DNA of 52,316 nt from positions 1 to 52,316 of the forward strand of contig NZ_CALUWY010000015.1 of the NCBI RefSeq assembly GCF_944324615.1, given 5' to 3'. Below, in pieces: positions 42,544 through 51,930 of this stretch; within the stretch, counting starts at the first letter, position 1; each line of letters opens with the position of its first letter. The notes below the pieces were generated by a model that saw only the letters and a list, made by a program, of their open reading frames with translations, was not told the origin of the DNA and searched no databases. A program made the translations under genes and the position numbers. This DNA is from an uncultured Mailhella sp. (GTDB lineage: Bacteria; Desulfobacterota; Desulfovibrionia; Desulfovibrionales; Desulfovibrionaceae).

Positions 42544-43884
42544 TCATGGATGTTGTGATGTGTCTTCTTCCCCAAGGGGGCGCACTATAAGCATATTTCC
42601 TTCAACTCGCAGGGGCTTTGCCTCCACAAGCTCATGATCCCCGCCGCAGGGAGCACACGAAGCGTTCTCCATGCGGCAGTCGGCATACCATTCATTGTTG
42701 CCGTGGCGCGCGTCGGTATTGTCGAAGGCCACCTTCATGGAAGGCACGGCAAGCTGATCGTGCAGAAAGGCGGCGTGCTTTTCCGCCATGAGGGCGCGCA
42801 CTCTGGCGGCATGCTCCTGCCGCACCTTTTTGGGCAGCTGCTCCGGCAGCGCGGCCGCACGGGTGCCCGGACGCACGGAATAGGGAAAGACATGGGCGTA
42901 CGTCATGGGAAGAGCGCGCAGCATGTCCAGCGTTTCCACGGTCTCTTCCTCACTTTCGCCGGGGAACCCCATGAGAATGTCGGCCCCCAGCCCCATGACG
43001 GGCCAGAAACGGCGCATCTTTTCCACGGCTTCGGCCACGCTCTCCGGCGAATAGGGGGAACGCCCCATGCGCCGGAGCACGGCCATGCTCCCGCTCTGGA
43101 GTGAAAGATGCAGATGCGGGCAGAGCATGCGGCACCCTTCCAGCGTTTCCAGGCACTCGTCCACCGTGACCTGAGCAGGTTCCAGAGAACTCAGCCGGAA
43201 ACGCGCCCTGCCCGCCCATTCCGGAGAAAATTCCGCGTCCATGCGGCGGAGAAGAGACCAGAAATTTTTTCCGTCGCCGCCGTCGGCATGGAACTGACGC
43301 AGGTTCACGCCGGAAATCATGATTTCCCGGTATCCCGCCTCAAGAAGCCGCCTAGTCTCGGCAAGAATCTCCTCCACGGGACGGCTCCGCGCAGGCCCGC
43401 GCGTGAGCGGAATGATGCAGTAGGCGCAGCCCTGAGAGCAGCCGTCCTGCACCTTGACCACGGGCCTCGCCCGCCGGAAGGATCGGATGGAAAAAGGCGC
43501 GAAGCGGGGCCTGTCCTGCTCGGGCACGGAAAAATCCGTCATGGTCATGGGATGCCCGGAAAGCAGCACATACTTTTCCCTCTGGGGAATCACCGCAACC
43601 ACGCCCGGCAGCACGAAATCCGCAGGATTGGAGGAGGATGCGCAACCCGCGGCGAAAATGCGGGCACGGGTGTTCAGGCGGCCGAGCTTGCGCGCCATCT
43701 GCCGCGCATCGCTCACGGCCTCGGCCGTCACCGCGCAGGAGTCGATGAGTATGACATCGGCCTCGGCGGGTTCGTCGGTTTCCACCCCGCCCAGGCTCTG
43801 CCACCACTCGCGTATGGCCTGCGTTTCATACTGGTTCACCCGGCAGCCGTAGGTCACGGCATAAAATCGAAACGTTCCTTCCAT
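42544..43884 (-). CDS. mtaB: tRNA t6A37 methylthiotransferase MtaB
   Basis: Radical-SAM enzyme that converts t6A37 of tRNA to ms2t6A. The 446 residues carry the N-terminal UPF0004 cluster cysteines Cys14, Cys50 and Cys81, and the radical-SAM cluster CSQGCAYC (Cys149, Cys153, Cys156). A short C-terminal TRAM-like domain follows. The GCRVNQYE start favours MtaB over MiaB or RimO. It begins three bases after the lipoprotein stop. Together with the sua5-type gene at 28621 it belongs to the same tRNA modification route. Confidence 0.9.
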   Translation of the reverse strand: MEGTFRFYAVTYGCRVNQYETQAIREWWQSLGGVETDEPAEADVILIDSCAVTAEAVSDARQMARKLGRLNTRARIFAAGCASSSNPADFVLPGVVAVIPQREKYVLLSGHPMTMTDFSVPEQDRPRFAPFSIRSFRRARPVVKVQDGCSQGCAYCIIPLTRGPARSRPVEEILAETRRLLEAGYREIMISGVNLRQFHADGGDGKNFWSLLRRMDAEFSPEWAGRARFRLSSLEPAQVTVDECLETLEGCRMLCPHLHLSLQSGSMAVLRRMGRSPYSPESVAEAVEKMRRFWPVMGLGADILMGFPGESEEETVETLDMLRALPMTYAHVFPYSVRPGTRAAALPEQLPKKVRQEHAARVRALMAEKHAAFLHDQLAVPSMKVAFDNTDARHGNNEWYADCRMENASCAPCGGDHELVEAKPLRVEGNMLIVRPLGEEDTSQHP

Positions 43885-43887
43885 GCC

Positions 43888-45279
43888 TCACCCGCCGATC
43901 ACGGTATAGCCGCGCATTCTTTCCACAAGCAGGCCCTCGGGGTCGATGTCGGGCCTCTCCGCTCCGGGCCTGACGCCGGTAATGACCGCGCGACCGAGAA
44001 TGATGCGGCCTTCCCGGCCGTCCCTCAGCCTGCTCCGCACGCCCCACACGTCGTGAAAAAACACAGGCGCGCCGCGGAATTCGCCCACATACAGGCCTAT
44101 GTGACCGGGCAGCCACAAAAGGGTACGGAAGGCCTCTCCTCCGCGGAGAATCGCCTTTTCCTTTTCCCGCGCGTCCATGCCCTCAAGGCTGTGGAACTCC
44201 CCGGCCCTGGCCTGGGCGGCGGAATTGCGCGGCAGCCAGATGCCGAAGGCGGCAAACAGGTCGCGCATCATGGCCGAGCAGTCTCTGTTGCCGTACATGC
44301 CGCCCCAGCCGTAATTTCCGCCCATCATGCGGTCGCCTATGGCGGCCACGGCCTGAGCGGTGAGAGGCTGAGGCATGGCAAGCATGTCGCCCGCCGCCAC
44401 AGCAACGCGAACTATCCCCGCCTGCCCGGACACCTCACGCACGGGTACAAGGGCCGTGCCCGCGCCCTCCATGGGCAGCACCGCACCTATGTCTGCAAGG
44501 GCAAGGAAGGCATCGCCGTTTCTCAGGGAAACGTCCTCCTTCACCACGGCGCCCAGAGGGGCATCCTGCCAGGCCTTCTGAAACGCCTCGTCCACAAAGG
44601 CCACGCTTGAGGCATCCACCCAGCCCCAGGCCATGGGGCTGCATACCAGAAGCCAGGCTCCGTCAAGGCTGGCATGGTACACCATGAGCGGCGTGCCCAC
44701 ATGCAGCGAGCTCTGCTGGAAATCGTCAAAAGGCCAGCCCTGCCCCGCTCCCTCCACACGGGCGAAACGGGGTTTCACGGTAGGCGCAAGGCGAAGGTCG
44801 GCCGCTCGAACGGAAACGGCGGGCCTGCCCCTGCCGGAAACGGCGTGAAGCGCGGCGTTGGCGCGCATCTGCTCCCAGGCCGCATCGGACCAGGGGCGCA
44901 GGTTCTCGGCATAGCCGCGCCTGCCGGAAGGCCGGTTCAGCACGGCCTCAAATTCCTGCAGCGTCCTGCGGTCGGGCTTGACCGCTCCCCACGGGGCAAA
45001 GAAGCGCCGACGGAACTTCGCCATGTCCTTTTCCGCCGCCGCACCGGAACGCAGAAGCGCCCCGCCTCCGGCCTCGCGGGCGAATACGGCAAGATTCTGC
45101 GGAATCACGTCAAGATCCGCGACTTCCCCTGCGGCATTCTGCGGCTGAGGCACCTTAGGCTGCTCTGCGCAGCCCGACATCATCACCGCCCCTGCCAGTG
45201 CAAGCGTCAGCATGGCGCCGCGACAGGTGTGCGCCGCATACGTTCCGGCCCTTCTGCGGGCGTTCTCCGTCATGTTCAT
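43888..45279 (-). CDS. Lipoprotein with SH3 and NlpC/P60 domains
   Basis: Probable cell-wall endopeptidase that cuts gamma-D-Glu-diamino-acid bonds in peptidoglycan stem peptides. A lipobox (MMSGC, Cys37) after a hydrophobic stretch indicates a lipid-anchored periplasmic protein. Two SH3-like regions (about 150-300) precede the catalytic domain with Cys334 (NRDCSAMM), His393 (PGHIGLYVG) and His409 (FHDVWG). The N-terminal segment (60-140) resembles the NlpC/P60 stabilising domain known from a Desulfovibrio structure. The first ATG overlaps the recD2 stop by four bases; a second ATG at 45273 has better spacing to GGGGA. 463 residues. Confidence 0.88.
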   Translation of the reverse strand: MNMTENARRRAGTYAAHTCRGAMLTLALAGAVMMSGCAEQPKVPQPQNAAGEVADLDVIPQNLAVFAREAGGGALLRSGAAAEKDMAKFRRRFFAPWGAVKPDRRTLQEFEAVLNRPSGRRGYAENLRPWSDAAWEQMRANAALHAVSGRGRPAVSVRAADLRLAPTVKPRFARVEGAGQGWPFDDFQQSSLHVGTPLMVYHASLDGAWLLVCSPMAWGWVDASSVAFVDEAFQKAWQDAPLGAVVKEDVSLRNGDAFLALADIGAVLPMEGAGTALVPVREVSGQAGIVRVAVAAGDMLAMPQPLTAQAVAAIGDRMMGGNYGWGGMYGNRDCSAMMRDLFAAFGIWLPRNSAAQARAGEFHSLEGMDAREKEKAILRGGEAFRTLLWLPGHIGLYVGEFRGAPVFFHDVWGVRSRLRDGREGRIILGRAVITGVRPGAERPDIDPEGLLVERMRGYTVIGG

Positions 45280-47540
45280 TCCCCGTTCTTCTCCGCACGG
45301 TGCAGGGAGCCTCCCACTTCGGGCAGCATCTCGGCATGCACCGCGCCTTCGCTTCCGGCCAGCCTGTGGGCCAGCCATGTATAGCGCCTGCGTATGTGAT
45401 TGTTTCTCACCGCCGTGGCCAGGGCGCGCCATTCCCCCACAAGCACCACCATCTTCCTGCCCCGCGTCACCGCCGTGTACACCAGGTTGCGCTGAAGCAG
45501 CATGTAGTGCTGCATCATGAGCGGTATGACCACCACGGGGTACTCGCCGCCCTGCGACTTGTGTATGGAGATGGCGTAGGCGGGAACCAGCTCGTCCATC
45601 TCCTCCCACAGGTAGTTCACGTTGCGGTCGTCAAAGCGCACCGTCACTTCCCGTTCCTCGGCATCAAGATAGATGATGGTGCCCGTATCGCCGTTGAACA
45701 CGTCCTTGTCGTAATTGTTGCGGACCTGCATCACCTTGTCGTTCAGACGGAACTGACGCTCCCCCCTCACCAGGGAGGAAGGCTGCGGATTCACGGCATC
45801 CTGCAGACGACGGTTCAGGCTGTTGACGCCCACGGCGCCGCGCAGCATGGGCGAAAGCACCTGTATATCCTCGGAATGGAAACCGAACTTGCGGGGTATG
45901 CGGTCCCGCACCAGATCGACCACAAGATCGGCGGCAGCCTCCGGGTCGTCCTGCTTGAAAAAATAAAAATCGGTCTTTCTGCCGCCGCTCTGATGCAGTT
46001 CGGGCATGCTTCCCTTGTTGATGAGATGGGCGTTGCAGATGATGTCGCTTTCCGCCGCCTGACGGAACACTTCCAGAAGCTCCACCACAGGCACCACGCC
46101 CGAGGCGATGACATCACGCAGCACGTTGCCCGGCCCCACCGAGGGAAGCTGGTTCACGTCCCCCACCAGAATGAAGGTGGCGCCCACGGGCGCGGCCTTC
46201 ACCAGATGGTACATGAGCATGGTATCCATCATGGAGGCTTCATCCACCACAAGAAGCCCGCAGGCCAGCGGATTGTTCTCGTTGCGGTTGAAGCCGTCTT
46301 CGGAAGGACTGTATTCCAGAAGGCGGTGTATGGTCCTGGCCTCCATGCCGCTCGCTTCCGACATGCGCTTGGCCGCGCGTCCCGTGGGGGCCGCCAGAAG
46401 AATACGCGCCCGCGCCTCCTGAAACACCTTGATGATGGCGTTCAGAATGGTGGTCTTGCCCGTGCCCGGCCCGCCCGTGAGCACCATGACCTTGGAGGCA
46501 GCCGCCGTGTACACGGCCTTCTTCTGCTCCTCGGCAAGCTGCATGGGCATGGCGTCCAGAATGCGCTTCACAAGCTTTTTCGGCTCCTGAAAACGCACGG
46601 ACTTGGGGGAATGCAGAAGCCTCTGCATGTAGAAGGCGATCTTGGATTCGTACATGTGATTGCGGGAAAGATAGACGCCCTCATGATCCCCCAGATCCTC
46701 GATGACCACCCGCTCTTCCCGCTCCAGATCGTCTATCGCGCCCTCGGCAAGTTCCGGGCTGATGGAAAGCTTGCCGGAAGCCTCCTCCACCAGAAGATTG
46801 CGCGGATAATAGACATGCCCGTCTTCCGTAAGGCGCATGAGCGTATAAAGCACCCCGGCCTCGGCCCGGAGGGGACTTTCTTCCTCGAAACCCAGTTTGC
46901 GGGCCAGAGCATCCGCCGTGGTGAAGCCTATGCCGTGAATGTCCATGGCGAGGCGGTAGGGATTTTCGCGCACCACGGCAAGGGCCTGCGCTCCGTACTG
47001 GCGGTAGATGCGCACCGAAAGCCCGGCGGTCACCCCGTGGGGCTGAAGAAAAATCATAAGCTCGCGGATGCCCTGATGCTCCGCCCAGGACTCCTTCATG
47101 GCCGCGAGGCGCTTCTTGCCGAAGCGCGGCAGTTCCAGCATGCGGTCGGGATCGTTGTCCATCACGTCCAGCGTGCTTGCGCCGAAATGGGCCACGATGC
47201 GGTCCGCCCATTTGGGGCCTATGCCCTTGATGCAGCCGGAAGCAAGAAAAAGACGTATGCCCTCCTCCGTGGCGGGAAGCTCCTCCTCGCAGGACGACAT
47301 CTGTATCTGGCGGCCGAATCTGGGATGGCTGATCCAGCGCCCCTTCACACGAAGCCGCACGCCGGGCTGAGCGGAAGACATGCTGCCCACCACGGCCACA
47401 GGATCTTCCCTGCCTTCCACGCGCAGCCGGAACACCGTCCAGCCGTTTTCCTCATTGCGGAAAACCACGCGCTCCAGCGTACCGGAAAACTCCTCCGGCC
47501 TGTCGGGCCCCTCCTGGGCCAGCATATCCATCTGTTCCAT
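45276..47540 (-). CDS. recD2: RecD2-type ATP-dependent DNA helicase
   Basis: SF1B 5'-3' helicase found in bacteria without RecBC, with roles in replication-fork and repair processes. The 754 residues include the long RecD2-specific N-terminal region with an OB-like start and helix-hairpin-helix repeats (GIGPKWADRI, ELPRFGKKRLAAM, GIGFTTADALA). Helicase motifs are Walker A GGPGTGKTT (356-364), LLVVDEASMMD, GDVNQLPSVGPG and the motif VI region YAISIHKSQGGEYP / YTAVTRGRKMVV. It leads the leftward recD2-lipoprotein-mtaB-yicC-gmk run. Confidence 0.94.
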   Translation of the reverse strand: MEQMDMLAQEGPDRPEEFSGTLERVVFRNEENGWTVFRLRVEGREDPVAVVGSMSSAQPGVRLRVKGRWISHPRFGRQIQMSSCEEELPATEEGIRLFLASGCIKGIGPKWADRIVAHFGASTLDVMDNDPDRMLELPRFGKKRLAAMKESWAEHQGIRELMIFLQPHGVTAGLSVRIYRQYGAQALAVVRENPYRLAMDIHGIGFTTADALARKLGFEEESPLRAEAGVLYTLMRLTEDGHVYYPRNLLVEEASGKLSISPELAEGAIDDLEREERVVIEDLGDHEGVYLSRNHMYESKIAFYMQRLLHSPKSVRFQEPKKLVKRILDAMPMQLAEEQKKAVYTAAASKVMVLTGGPGTGKTTILNAIIKVFQEARARILLAAPTGRAAKRMSEASGMEARTIHRLLEYSPSEDGFNRNENNPLACGLLVVDEASMMDTMLMYHLVKAAPVGATFILVGDVNQLPSVGPGNVLRDVIASGVVPVVELLEVFRQAAESDIICNAHLINKGSMPELHQSGGRKTDFYFFKQDDPEAAADLVVDLVRDRIPRKFGFHSEDIQVLSPMLRGAVGVNSLNRRLQDAVNPQPSSLVRGERQFRLNDKVMQVRNNYDKDVFNGDTGTIIYLDAEEREVTVRFDDRNVNYLWEEMDELVPAYAISIHKSQGGEYPVVVIPLMMQHYMLLQRNLVYTAVTRGRKMVVLVGEWRALATAVRNNHIRRRYTWLAHRLAGSEGAVHAEMLPEVGGSLHRAEKNGE

Positions 47541-47605
47541 CGTTTCCGCCGCGGGCCCGTTTGCGATAAATAACAGAAAAGCCGGACAGCCCTCTTTCCG
47601 GCCTC

Positions 47606-47635
47606 TTTACAACTCCCTTGCTGTCCTACTATAAA
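47606..47635 (+). promoter_or_regulatory. Sigma70-like promoter of alaC
   Basis: TTTACA (47606-47611), 18-base spacer, TATAAA (47630-47635), each five of six from consensus. It predicts a 5' leader of about 200 bases. Confidence 0.55.
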
Positions 47636-47668
47636 CGGGAAATATCATCAAGGCGGGCCCGCCTTCCC

Positions 47669-47804
47669 GCGTCATGCCAGCGCGAAAGGGCATCGGCCAA
47701 GGCCTGCCTTTTCCGCATGCCGCGCCAGCGCCCGGCATGCCCGTAATCCTCAGCAGTCCGGCTGCGTCGAGGCGGCCCGGAAGCGTCATGCCAGCGCGGA
47801 AGGG
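47669..47804 (+). repeat. Pair of 22-base direct repeats in the alaC leader
   Basis: GCGTCATGCCAGCGCG followed by AAAGGG (47669-47690) recurs as the same bases followed by GAAGGG (47783-47804), one mismatch in 22, 114 bases apart. Between them GCATGCC/GGCATGC (47715-47740) forms a stem with a partial third copy (CGCCAGCGCC) in its loop. The bases resemble dispersed extragenic elements of the type CGTCATgCC-AGCG in other genomes, but that is unproven here. Confidence 0.6.
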
Positions 47805-47845
47805 AGATGCGCGGCCCGGCCCGGTCTTCGTTCCGTGAGGACAGT

Positions 47846-49021
47846 ATGCCCGAATTTTCGAGGATAGACCGCCTGCCCCCCTACGCCTTCGCCGTAGTGG
47901 GCGACATCAAGAAGCAGCTCCGCCAGCAGAACATCGACATCGTCGACCTGTCCATGGGCAACCCCGACCTGCCCACGCCGAAGTTCATTGTGGACAAGCT
48001 GTGCGAAGCCGCACGCAAGCCGGTGAATCACCGCTATTCCGTGTCGCGCGGCATTCCCAACCTGCGCAAGGCCATCTGCGACCTTTACGCGCGCCGCTTC
48101 AACGTGCACCTCGACCCTGAAACTCAGGCCATCGCCACCATAGGTTCCAAGGAAGGCCTGGCTCACCTCTGCCTCGCCATGCTGAACCCGGGCGACGTGG
48201 TCTTCGCCCCCGATCCGACCTACCCCATCCATGTGTACGCCCCCGTCATCTGCGGAGCGGACGTGTGCCGTATTCCCGTGGCGGAAGGGCGCGACTTTTT
48301 TGAAGATCTTCTCACCGCCACCAAGCAGACGTGGCCCAAGCCCAAGCTCCTCATCATAAGCTATCCGCAGAACCCCACTACGCAGGTGGTGGATCTGGCC
48401 TTCTTTGAGCGCATTGTGGAATTCGCCAAGGAACACAAGATGTGGGTCATCCACGACATGGCCTACGCGGATCTGTGCTTCGACGGCTATCAGGCCCCGA
48501 GCTTCCTTCAGGCCAAGGGCGCCGAAGACGTGGGCGTGGAATTCTATTCCATGACCAAGGGCTATTCCATGGCCGGATGGCGCATGGGCTTCTGCCTCGG
48601 CAACCGTGACCTCGTCCATATTCTCACCCGTCTGAAGAGCTATCTCGACTACGGCATTTTCCAGCCCATACAGATTGCCGCCACCGTGGGCCTCAACGCC
48701 CCGCGCGATGCGGTGGAAAAAATCTGCGACGAGTACCGCAAGCGCCGCGACGTGCTCTGCTCCGGGCTCAACCGCATAGGCTGGCCCATCGTCCCGCCCA
48801 AGGCCACCATGTTCGCCTGGGGCCGTATCCCCGAACCGTTCCGGGCCATGGGTTCCATGGAATTTTCCAAGCTTCTGCTGCAGAAGGGCCATGTGGCCGT
48901 GCAGCCCGGCATTGGTTTCGGTCAGATGGGCGATGAGTACGTCCGCTTCGCCCTCATCGAGAATCAGAAGCGCACCCGTCAGGCCCTGCAGGGCATAAAG
49001 AAGGTCCTGCAGGAGGGCTGA
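47846..49021 (+). CDS. alaC: Glutamate-pyruvate aminotransferase AlaC
   Basis: PLP enzyme expected to make alanine from pyruvate and glutamate. The ATG at 47846 ([15 protein letters not shown]) has GAGG five bases ahead and starts like E. coli AlaC ([10 protein letters not shown]), giving 391 residues. Similarity to AlaC continues by eye: [32 protein letters not shown], and [13 protein letters not shown]. The Schiff-base lysine is Lys238 in [13 protein letters not shown]. It is followed by hom at 115 bases, past a perfect 10-bp hairpin (49035-49057); this places alanine and threonine/methionine synthesis side by side. Confidence 0.92.
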   Translation: MPEFSRIDRLPPYAFAVVGDIKKQLRQQNIDIVDLSMGNPDLPTPKFIVDKLCEAARKPVNHRYSVSRGIPNLRKAICDLYARRFNVHLDPETQAIATIGSKEGLAHLCLAMLNPGDVVFAPDPTYPIHVYAPVICGADVCRIPVAEGRDFFEDLLTATKQTWPKPKLLIISYPQNPTTQVVDLAFFERIVEFAKEHKMWVIHDMAYADLCFDGYQAPSFLQAKGAEDVGVEFYSMTKGYSMAGWRMGFCLGNRDLVHILTRLKSYLDYGIFQPIQIAATVGLNAPRDAVEKICDEYRKRRDVLCSGLNRIGWPIVPPKATMFAWGRIPEPFRAMGSMEFSKLLLQKGHVAVQPGIGFGQMGDEYVRFALIENQKRTRQALQGIKKVLQEG

Positions 49022-49034
49022 TTCCCTCTTTCCC

Positions 49035-49057
49035 GGAGGCGGGCATGGCCCGCCTCC
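49035..49057 (+). terminator. Hairpin between alaC and hom
   Basis: GGAGGCGGGC-ATG-GCCCGCCTCC, a perfect 10-bp stem 13 bases after the alaC stop. There is no T-run, so termination may be partial. Confidence 0.42.
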
Positions 49058-49136
49058 CCCGCACGGGAAACGCGCGCCCCGGACACGCGCAGGCGCCGCC
49101 TTTCCCCAACCCTCTTTCCTCTCCTTCGGAGCTTTC

Positions 49137-50480
49137 ATGTCTCAGAATCTCTGTATCGGCATAGCCGGCCTTGGTACCGTTGGCAGCGGCCTTGTGGAAA
49201 TGCTGCAAAAGAATCACGATGAAATTCTGCGCAGAACCGGCCGCGAAATTACCATCAAGACCGTGGCCGTGCACAATATTGCCAGAAAGCGCGATCTGCC
49301 GGAGGGCGTCATGCTTACCGACGACGCTCTTTCCCTTGCCAGCGATCCCGACATCCAGGTCGTGGTGGAGCTCATGGGCGGCACTACCGTGGCCAGAGAA
49401 CTGATCATCCGCTCCATGGAAAACGGCAAATCCGTGGTCACCGCCAACAAGGCGCTGCTTGCGGAATACGGGCGCGAAATCTTTGCTCTGGCGGCCAGAA
49501 AGAATGTGGCGCTGGGCTACGAAGCCAGTTCCGCAGGGGCCATCCCCGTGATTCAGACGCTGCGCGACAGCCTTGCAGGCAACCATATCACCTCCGTCAT
49601 GGGCATACTCAACGGCACGTCCAACTACATCCTTTCGGAAATGAACAGCCACGGCTTCGACTTTCCCACGGCGCTCAAGGAAGCGCAGGATCTGGGCCTT
49701 GCCGAAGCCGACCCCTCGCTGGACATCGACGGGCAGGACGCGGCCCACAAGCTGGTACTGCTCATCCGCCTCGCCTGGGGCGTGCATTACGATTTTTCCA
49801 AACTCGCCATTGCCGGCATACGCGGGCTCAATCCTCTGGATATTCAGTTCGCCCGTGAATTCGGCTACCGCATCAAGCTCATCGGCCAGGCCAGGGATGA
49901 GGACGGCAAAATCGAAGCCGGCGTCTTCCCCGCCCTCGTGCACCACTCCATGCTGCTTGCCCGCGTGAACGGCGCCTACAACGCCGTGCGCATCGAAGGC
50001 AACGCCGTGGGCTCCCTGTTCCTGCACGGCCTCGGCGCGGGCAGCCGCCCCACTGCCAGCGCCGTTCTCGGCGATCTGCTCGCCCTTGCCCGCCGCGACA
50101 GCGTCAACAGCGCGGAAGCCAATACCGGCTTCATCGACGTTCTGCCCGATGGGGAAATTCTTCCTTCCGATGAAGCCATAAGCCCCTGGTATGTCCGCGC
50201 CACCGTGCGCGATACCTACGGCGTTCTGCGCGACATCGCCACCGTGTTCGCCGAAGAGGGCATCAGCTTCGCCCAGATCATCCAGAAGGCGGCCACCCGC
50301 GACGACTGTGTTTCCCTCACCGGAGAAGACTGCGTTTCCCTTGTGCTCATGACGCATGAAACCACCGGAAACGCCATTAAAACGGCCACGCGCAGGCTGC
50401 ATGAAAACGGCACGCTGCTCATCCCCGCCACCTGCTTCCGCATCCTCGCCTCCAGCGGCAACGAGGCGGAAGGCGCATAA
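49137..50480 (+). CDS. hom: Homoserine dehydrogenase
   Basis: Reduces aspartate semialdehyde to homoserine, the branch point to threonine and methionine. The 447 residues comprise an NAD(P)-binding domain (GIAGLGTVGSG), the catalytic domain with GILNGTSNYIL and EADPSLDIDGQDAAHK (carrying the conserved Asp and Lys), and a C-terminal ACT domain from about 350 (YVRATVRDTYGVLRDIA), which suggests threonine feedback. GGAG lies five bases ahead of the ATG. A 10-bp inverted repeat (50486-50520) follows the stop. Confidence 0.95.
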   Translation: MSQNLCIGIAGLGTVGSGLVEMLQKNHDEILRRTGREITIKTVAVHNIARKRDLPEGVMLTDDALSLASDPDIQVVVELMGGTTVARELIIRSMENGKSVVTANKALLAEYGREIFALAARKNVALGYEASSAGAIPVIQTLRDSLAGNHITSVMGILNGTSNYILSEMNSHGFDFPTALKEAQDLGLAEADPSLDIDGQDAAHKLVLLIRLAWGVHYDFSKLAIAGIRGLNPLDIQFAREFGYRIKLIGQARDEDGKIEAGVFPALVHHSMLLARVNGAYNAVRIEGNAVGSLFLHGLGAGSRPTASAVLGDLLALARRDSVNSAEANTGFIDVLPDGEILPSDEAISPWYVRATVRDTYGVLRDIATVFAEEGISFAQIIQKAATRDDCVSLTGEDCVSLVLMTHETTGNAIKTATRRLHENGTLLIPATCFRILASSGNEAEGA

Positions 50481-50485
50481 GAAGA

Positions 50486-50520
50486 CCGTGAGCTTCCGGC
50501 GGCACGCAGAAAGCTCACGG
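50486..50520 (+). terminator. Hairpin after hom
   Basis: CCGTGAGCTT (50486-50495) pairs perfectly with AAGCTCACGG (50511-50520). The tail is CAGCGAAAAG, without T, so it is weak as an intrinsic terminator. Confidence 0.4.
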
Positions 50521-50676
50521 CAGCGAAAAGCAAAAGACCGCAGACCGGCGCGGCGCGCCTGCGTCGCGTATGTTTAAAAGTTCCGTGAAACACCGGACAG
50601 ACACGCGCCGTTTTTCCGCAGGATGCCGGCCCGCAGGATATTCAACCGCAACTCATCCACCAGAGAGGGAACAACC

Positions 50677-51045
50677 ATGACCACGTTCGACCATGTCCAC
50701 ATCTGCTGCACCGACCTGAACGCCATGATGGAATTCTGGAAAAACGCCTTCGGCGCGGAATTCGTGCGTCTGCGCAAGTTCGGCACGGCCGACGGCGCCG
50801 TCCTCACCCTCGCGGGTACGCAGATCTTCCTGAAGGAAATTCCCGAAGGCTCTCCCCTGCCCGATGCTTCCGCCTGCGGCGTCAATCACCTGGGCGTGCG
50901 TGTGGACGATCCCAATGCCATGGCCGAAACCCTTGTTGCCCGGTTCGGCGGACGCCTGATCAACAAGGCCAGCGACGACTGCTCCTTTGTTGCCGTGCCC
51001 GGAGGCCTTACGTTTGAACTCATGCGCACGGGAGCCGATATCTAG
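50677..51045 (+). CDS. VOC-superfamily (glyoxalase/dioxygenase-like) protein
   Basis: A 122-residue single vicinal-oxygen-chelate module. The start at 50677 (MTTFDHVHICCTDL) has GAGGG ahead and opens with the FDHVHI strand typical of the fold. Candidate metal ligands are His6 or His8, His69 (GVNHLGVRV) and the Glu of LTFELM near the end, the usual spacing. It could be a methylmalonyl-CoA epimerase-like or glyoxalase-like enzyme; sequence does not settle the substrate. A good terminator follows. Confidence 0.8.
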   Translation: MTTFDHVHICCTDLNAMMEFWKNAFGAEFVRLRKFGTADGAVLTLAGTQIFLKEIPEGSPLPDASACGVNHLGVRVDDPNAMAETLVARFGGRLINKASDDCSFVAVPGGLTFELMRTGADI

Positions 51046-51565
51046 GCTTTCCCCCTTTTCATGAACACGCCCGCGTTGAGCCGTTCACGGCTTTGCGCGG
51101 GCTTTTTTATACGCGGACCTCTCCCTCCGCCTTGCGGGACGCATCTTCTCCCCATACGGATACCTGCACATACGTTCAAAAGCACATACGTTCTGATGTT
51201 TCCACGGCGAACGGCTGAACACCTTTTCCGGAGGCACTCCGGGGATTTCTGCACTTTCTGCAGAAAACAGGAACGTTCCCGCATGGTTCAGCCATGTTTG
51301 CAAAAAAGCAAAAAAAACGCAGAAGAACCTATTTGTTTTATTTTTCACACAATGATGAATATTTGTGATATCTATTCTTCCTGAGAAGAAACACTGTTTT
51401 AAACAGCAATCATACCTTTGCAGCACAATTTTTCCGTTTTTTATATATCATGATGAAAAAAATACAGAAAAACCACAGCGTATACTTGCGCATCAAGGGA
51501 AAACAAGATACCTTATGAGCTGTTCCATCATAGATTCTCTGTTTCATAACATTCCGGAGGTATCC
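51046..51565. other. AT-rich regulatory region ahead of the OB-fold gene
   Basis: After the VOC terminator no gene is supported. Bases 51301-51540 have 76 G/C in 240 (32%), far below the rest. Palindromes lie at 51255-51266 (TTTCTGCAGAAA) and 51394-51406 (CTGTTT-T-AAACAG), and an imperfect pair TCACACAA/TTTGTGA at about 51344-51368. A weak promoter candidate is TTGCAG-18-TATATA (51418-51447). Confidence 0.5.
51069..51108 (+). terminator. Terminator of the VOC gene
   Basis: GCCCGCG/CGCGGGC (51069-51102) with an inner AGCCG/CGGCT stem, followed by TTTTTT. Confidence 0.87.
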
Positions 51566-51922
51566 ATGAAATCCTTCATTCCGGCCCTGTTCATGACGCT
51601 GATACTCTCCACCACGGCCTATGCCGGATTCAACGGTCCAAGCGACGCCCGCGCCGTGACCACCGTACAGGAAGCCGTTGAGGCCGGTGAAATGACCACC
51701 TGCGTGCTGGAAGGCAACATCATCAGACATACGGAAAGGAACCGGTACCTTTTCCAGGATAAAAGCGGTTCCATGGTTGTGGACATCCCGCCGCATGTCT
51801 TTGCGCTGGTCGATGTCACGCCCCAGGATCATGTCCGCATCACCGGGGAAATAGGCGGCAAAAAGCGCCCCGACGTGCAGGATCCCCACCTGCGCGTGCG
51901 CTATATCGAAAAACTTTCCTGA
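51566..51922 (+). CDS. Secreted OB-fold protein (YgiW/YdeI, BOF family)
   Basis: Small periplasmic protein of 118 residues. The ATG at 51566 is decided by GGAGG five bases ahead. A signal peptide (MKSFIPALFMTLILS, cleavage predicted after TAYA) is followed by the BOF-type OB fold: GPSDARAVTTVQEAVEAG, then CVLEGNIIRH, YLFQDKSGSMVVDIP and RITGEIGG. Family members in enteric bacteria are tied to stress tolerance; the ligand is unknown. Its upstream DNA is unusually AT-rich. A strong terminator follows. Confidence 0.87.
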   Translation: MKSFIPALFMTLILSTTAYAGFNGPSDARAVTTVQEAVEAGEMTTCVLEGNIIRHTERNRYLFQDKSGSMVVDIPPHVFALVDVTPQDHVRITGEIGGKKRPDVQDPHLRVRYIEKLS

Positions 51923-51930
51923 ATCTGACG

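Larger units (their letters stand above)
47541..47845. other. Divergent region recD2 / alaC, long structured leader
   Basis: Contains the alaC promoter and about 200 bases of leader with repeats (see separate entries), a palindrome GGCGGGCCCGCC at 47652-47663, and a GCCGGA/TCCGGC hairpin near 47581. No gene is supported. Confidence 0.55.

Noticed and set aside
60..47663. Identical palindrome GGCGGGCCCGCC at 60-71 and 47652-47663 as a dispersed element
   Set aside because: Only the 12 bp core matches; the flanking bases differ. In this base composition two copies in 52 kb could be chance.
51394..51406. CTGTTT-T-AAACAG as a LexA box
   Set aside because: E. coli-type boxes have CTGT and ACAG eight bases apart; here the spacing is five.
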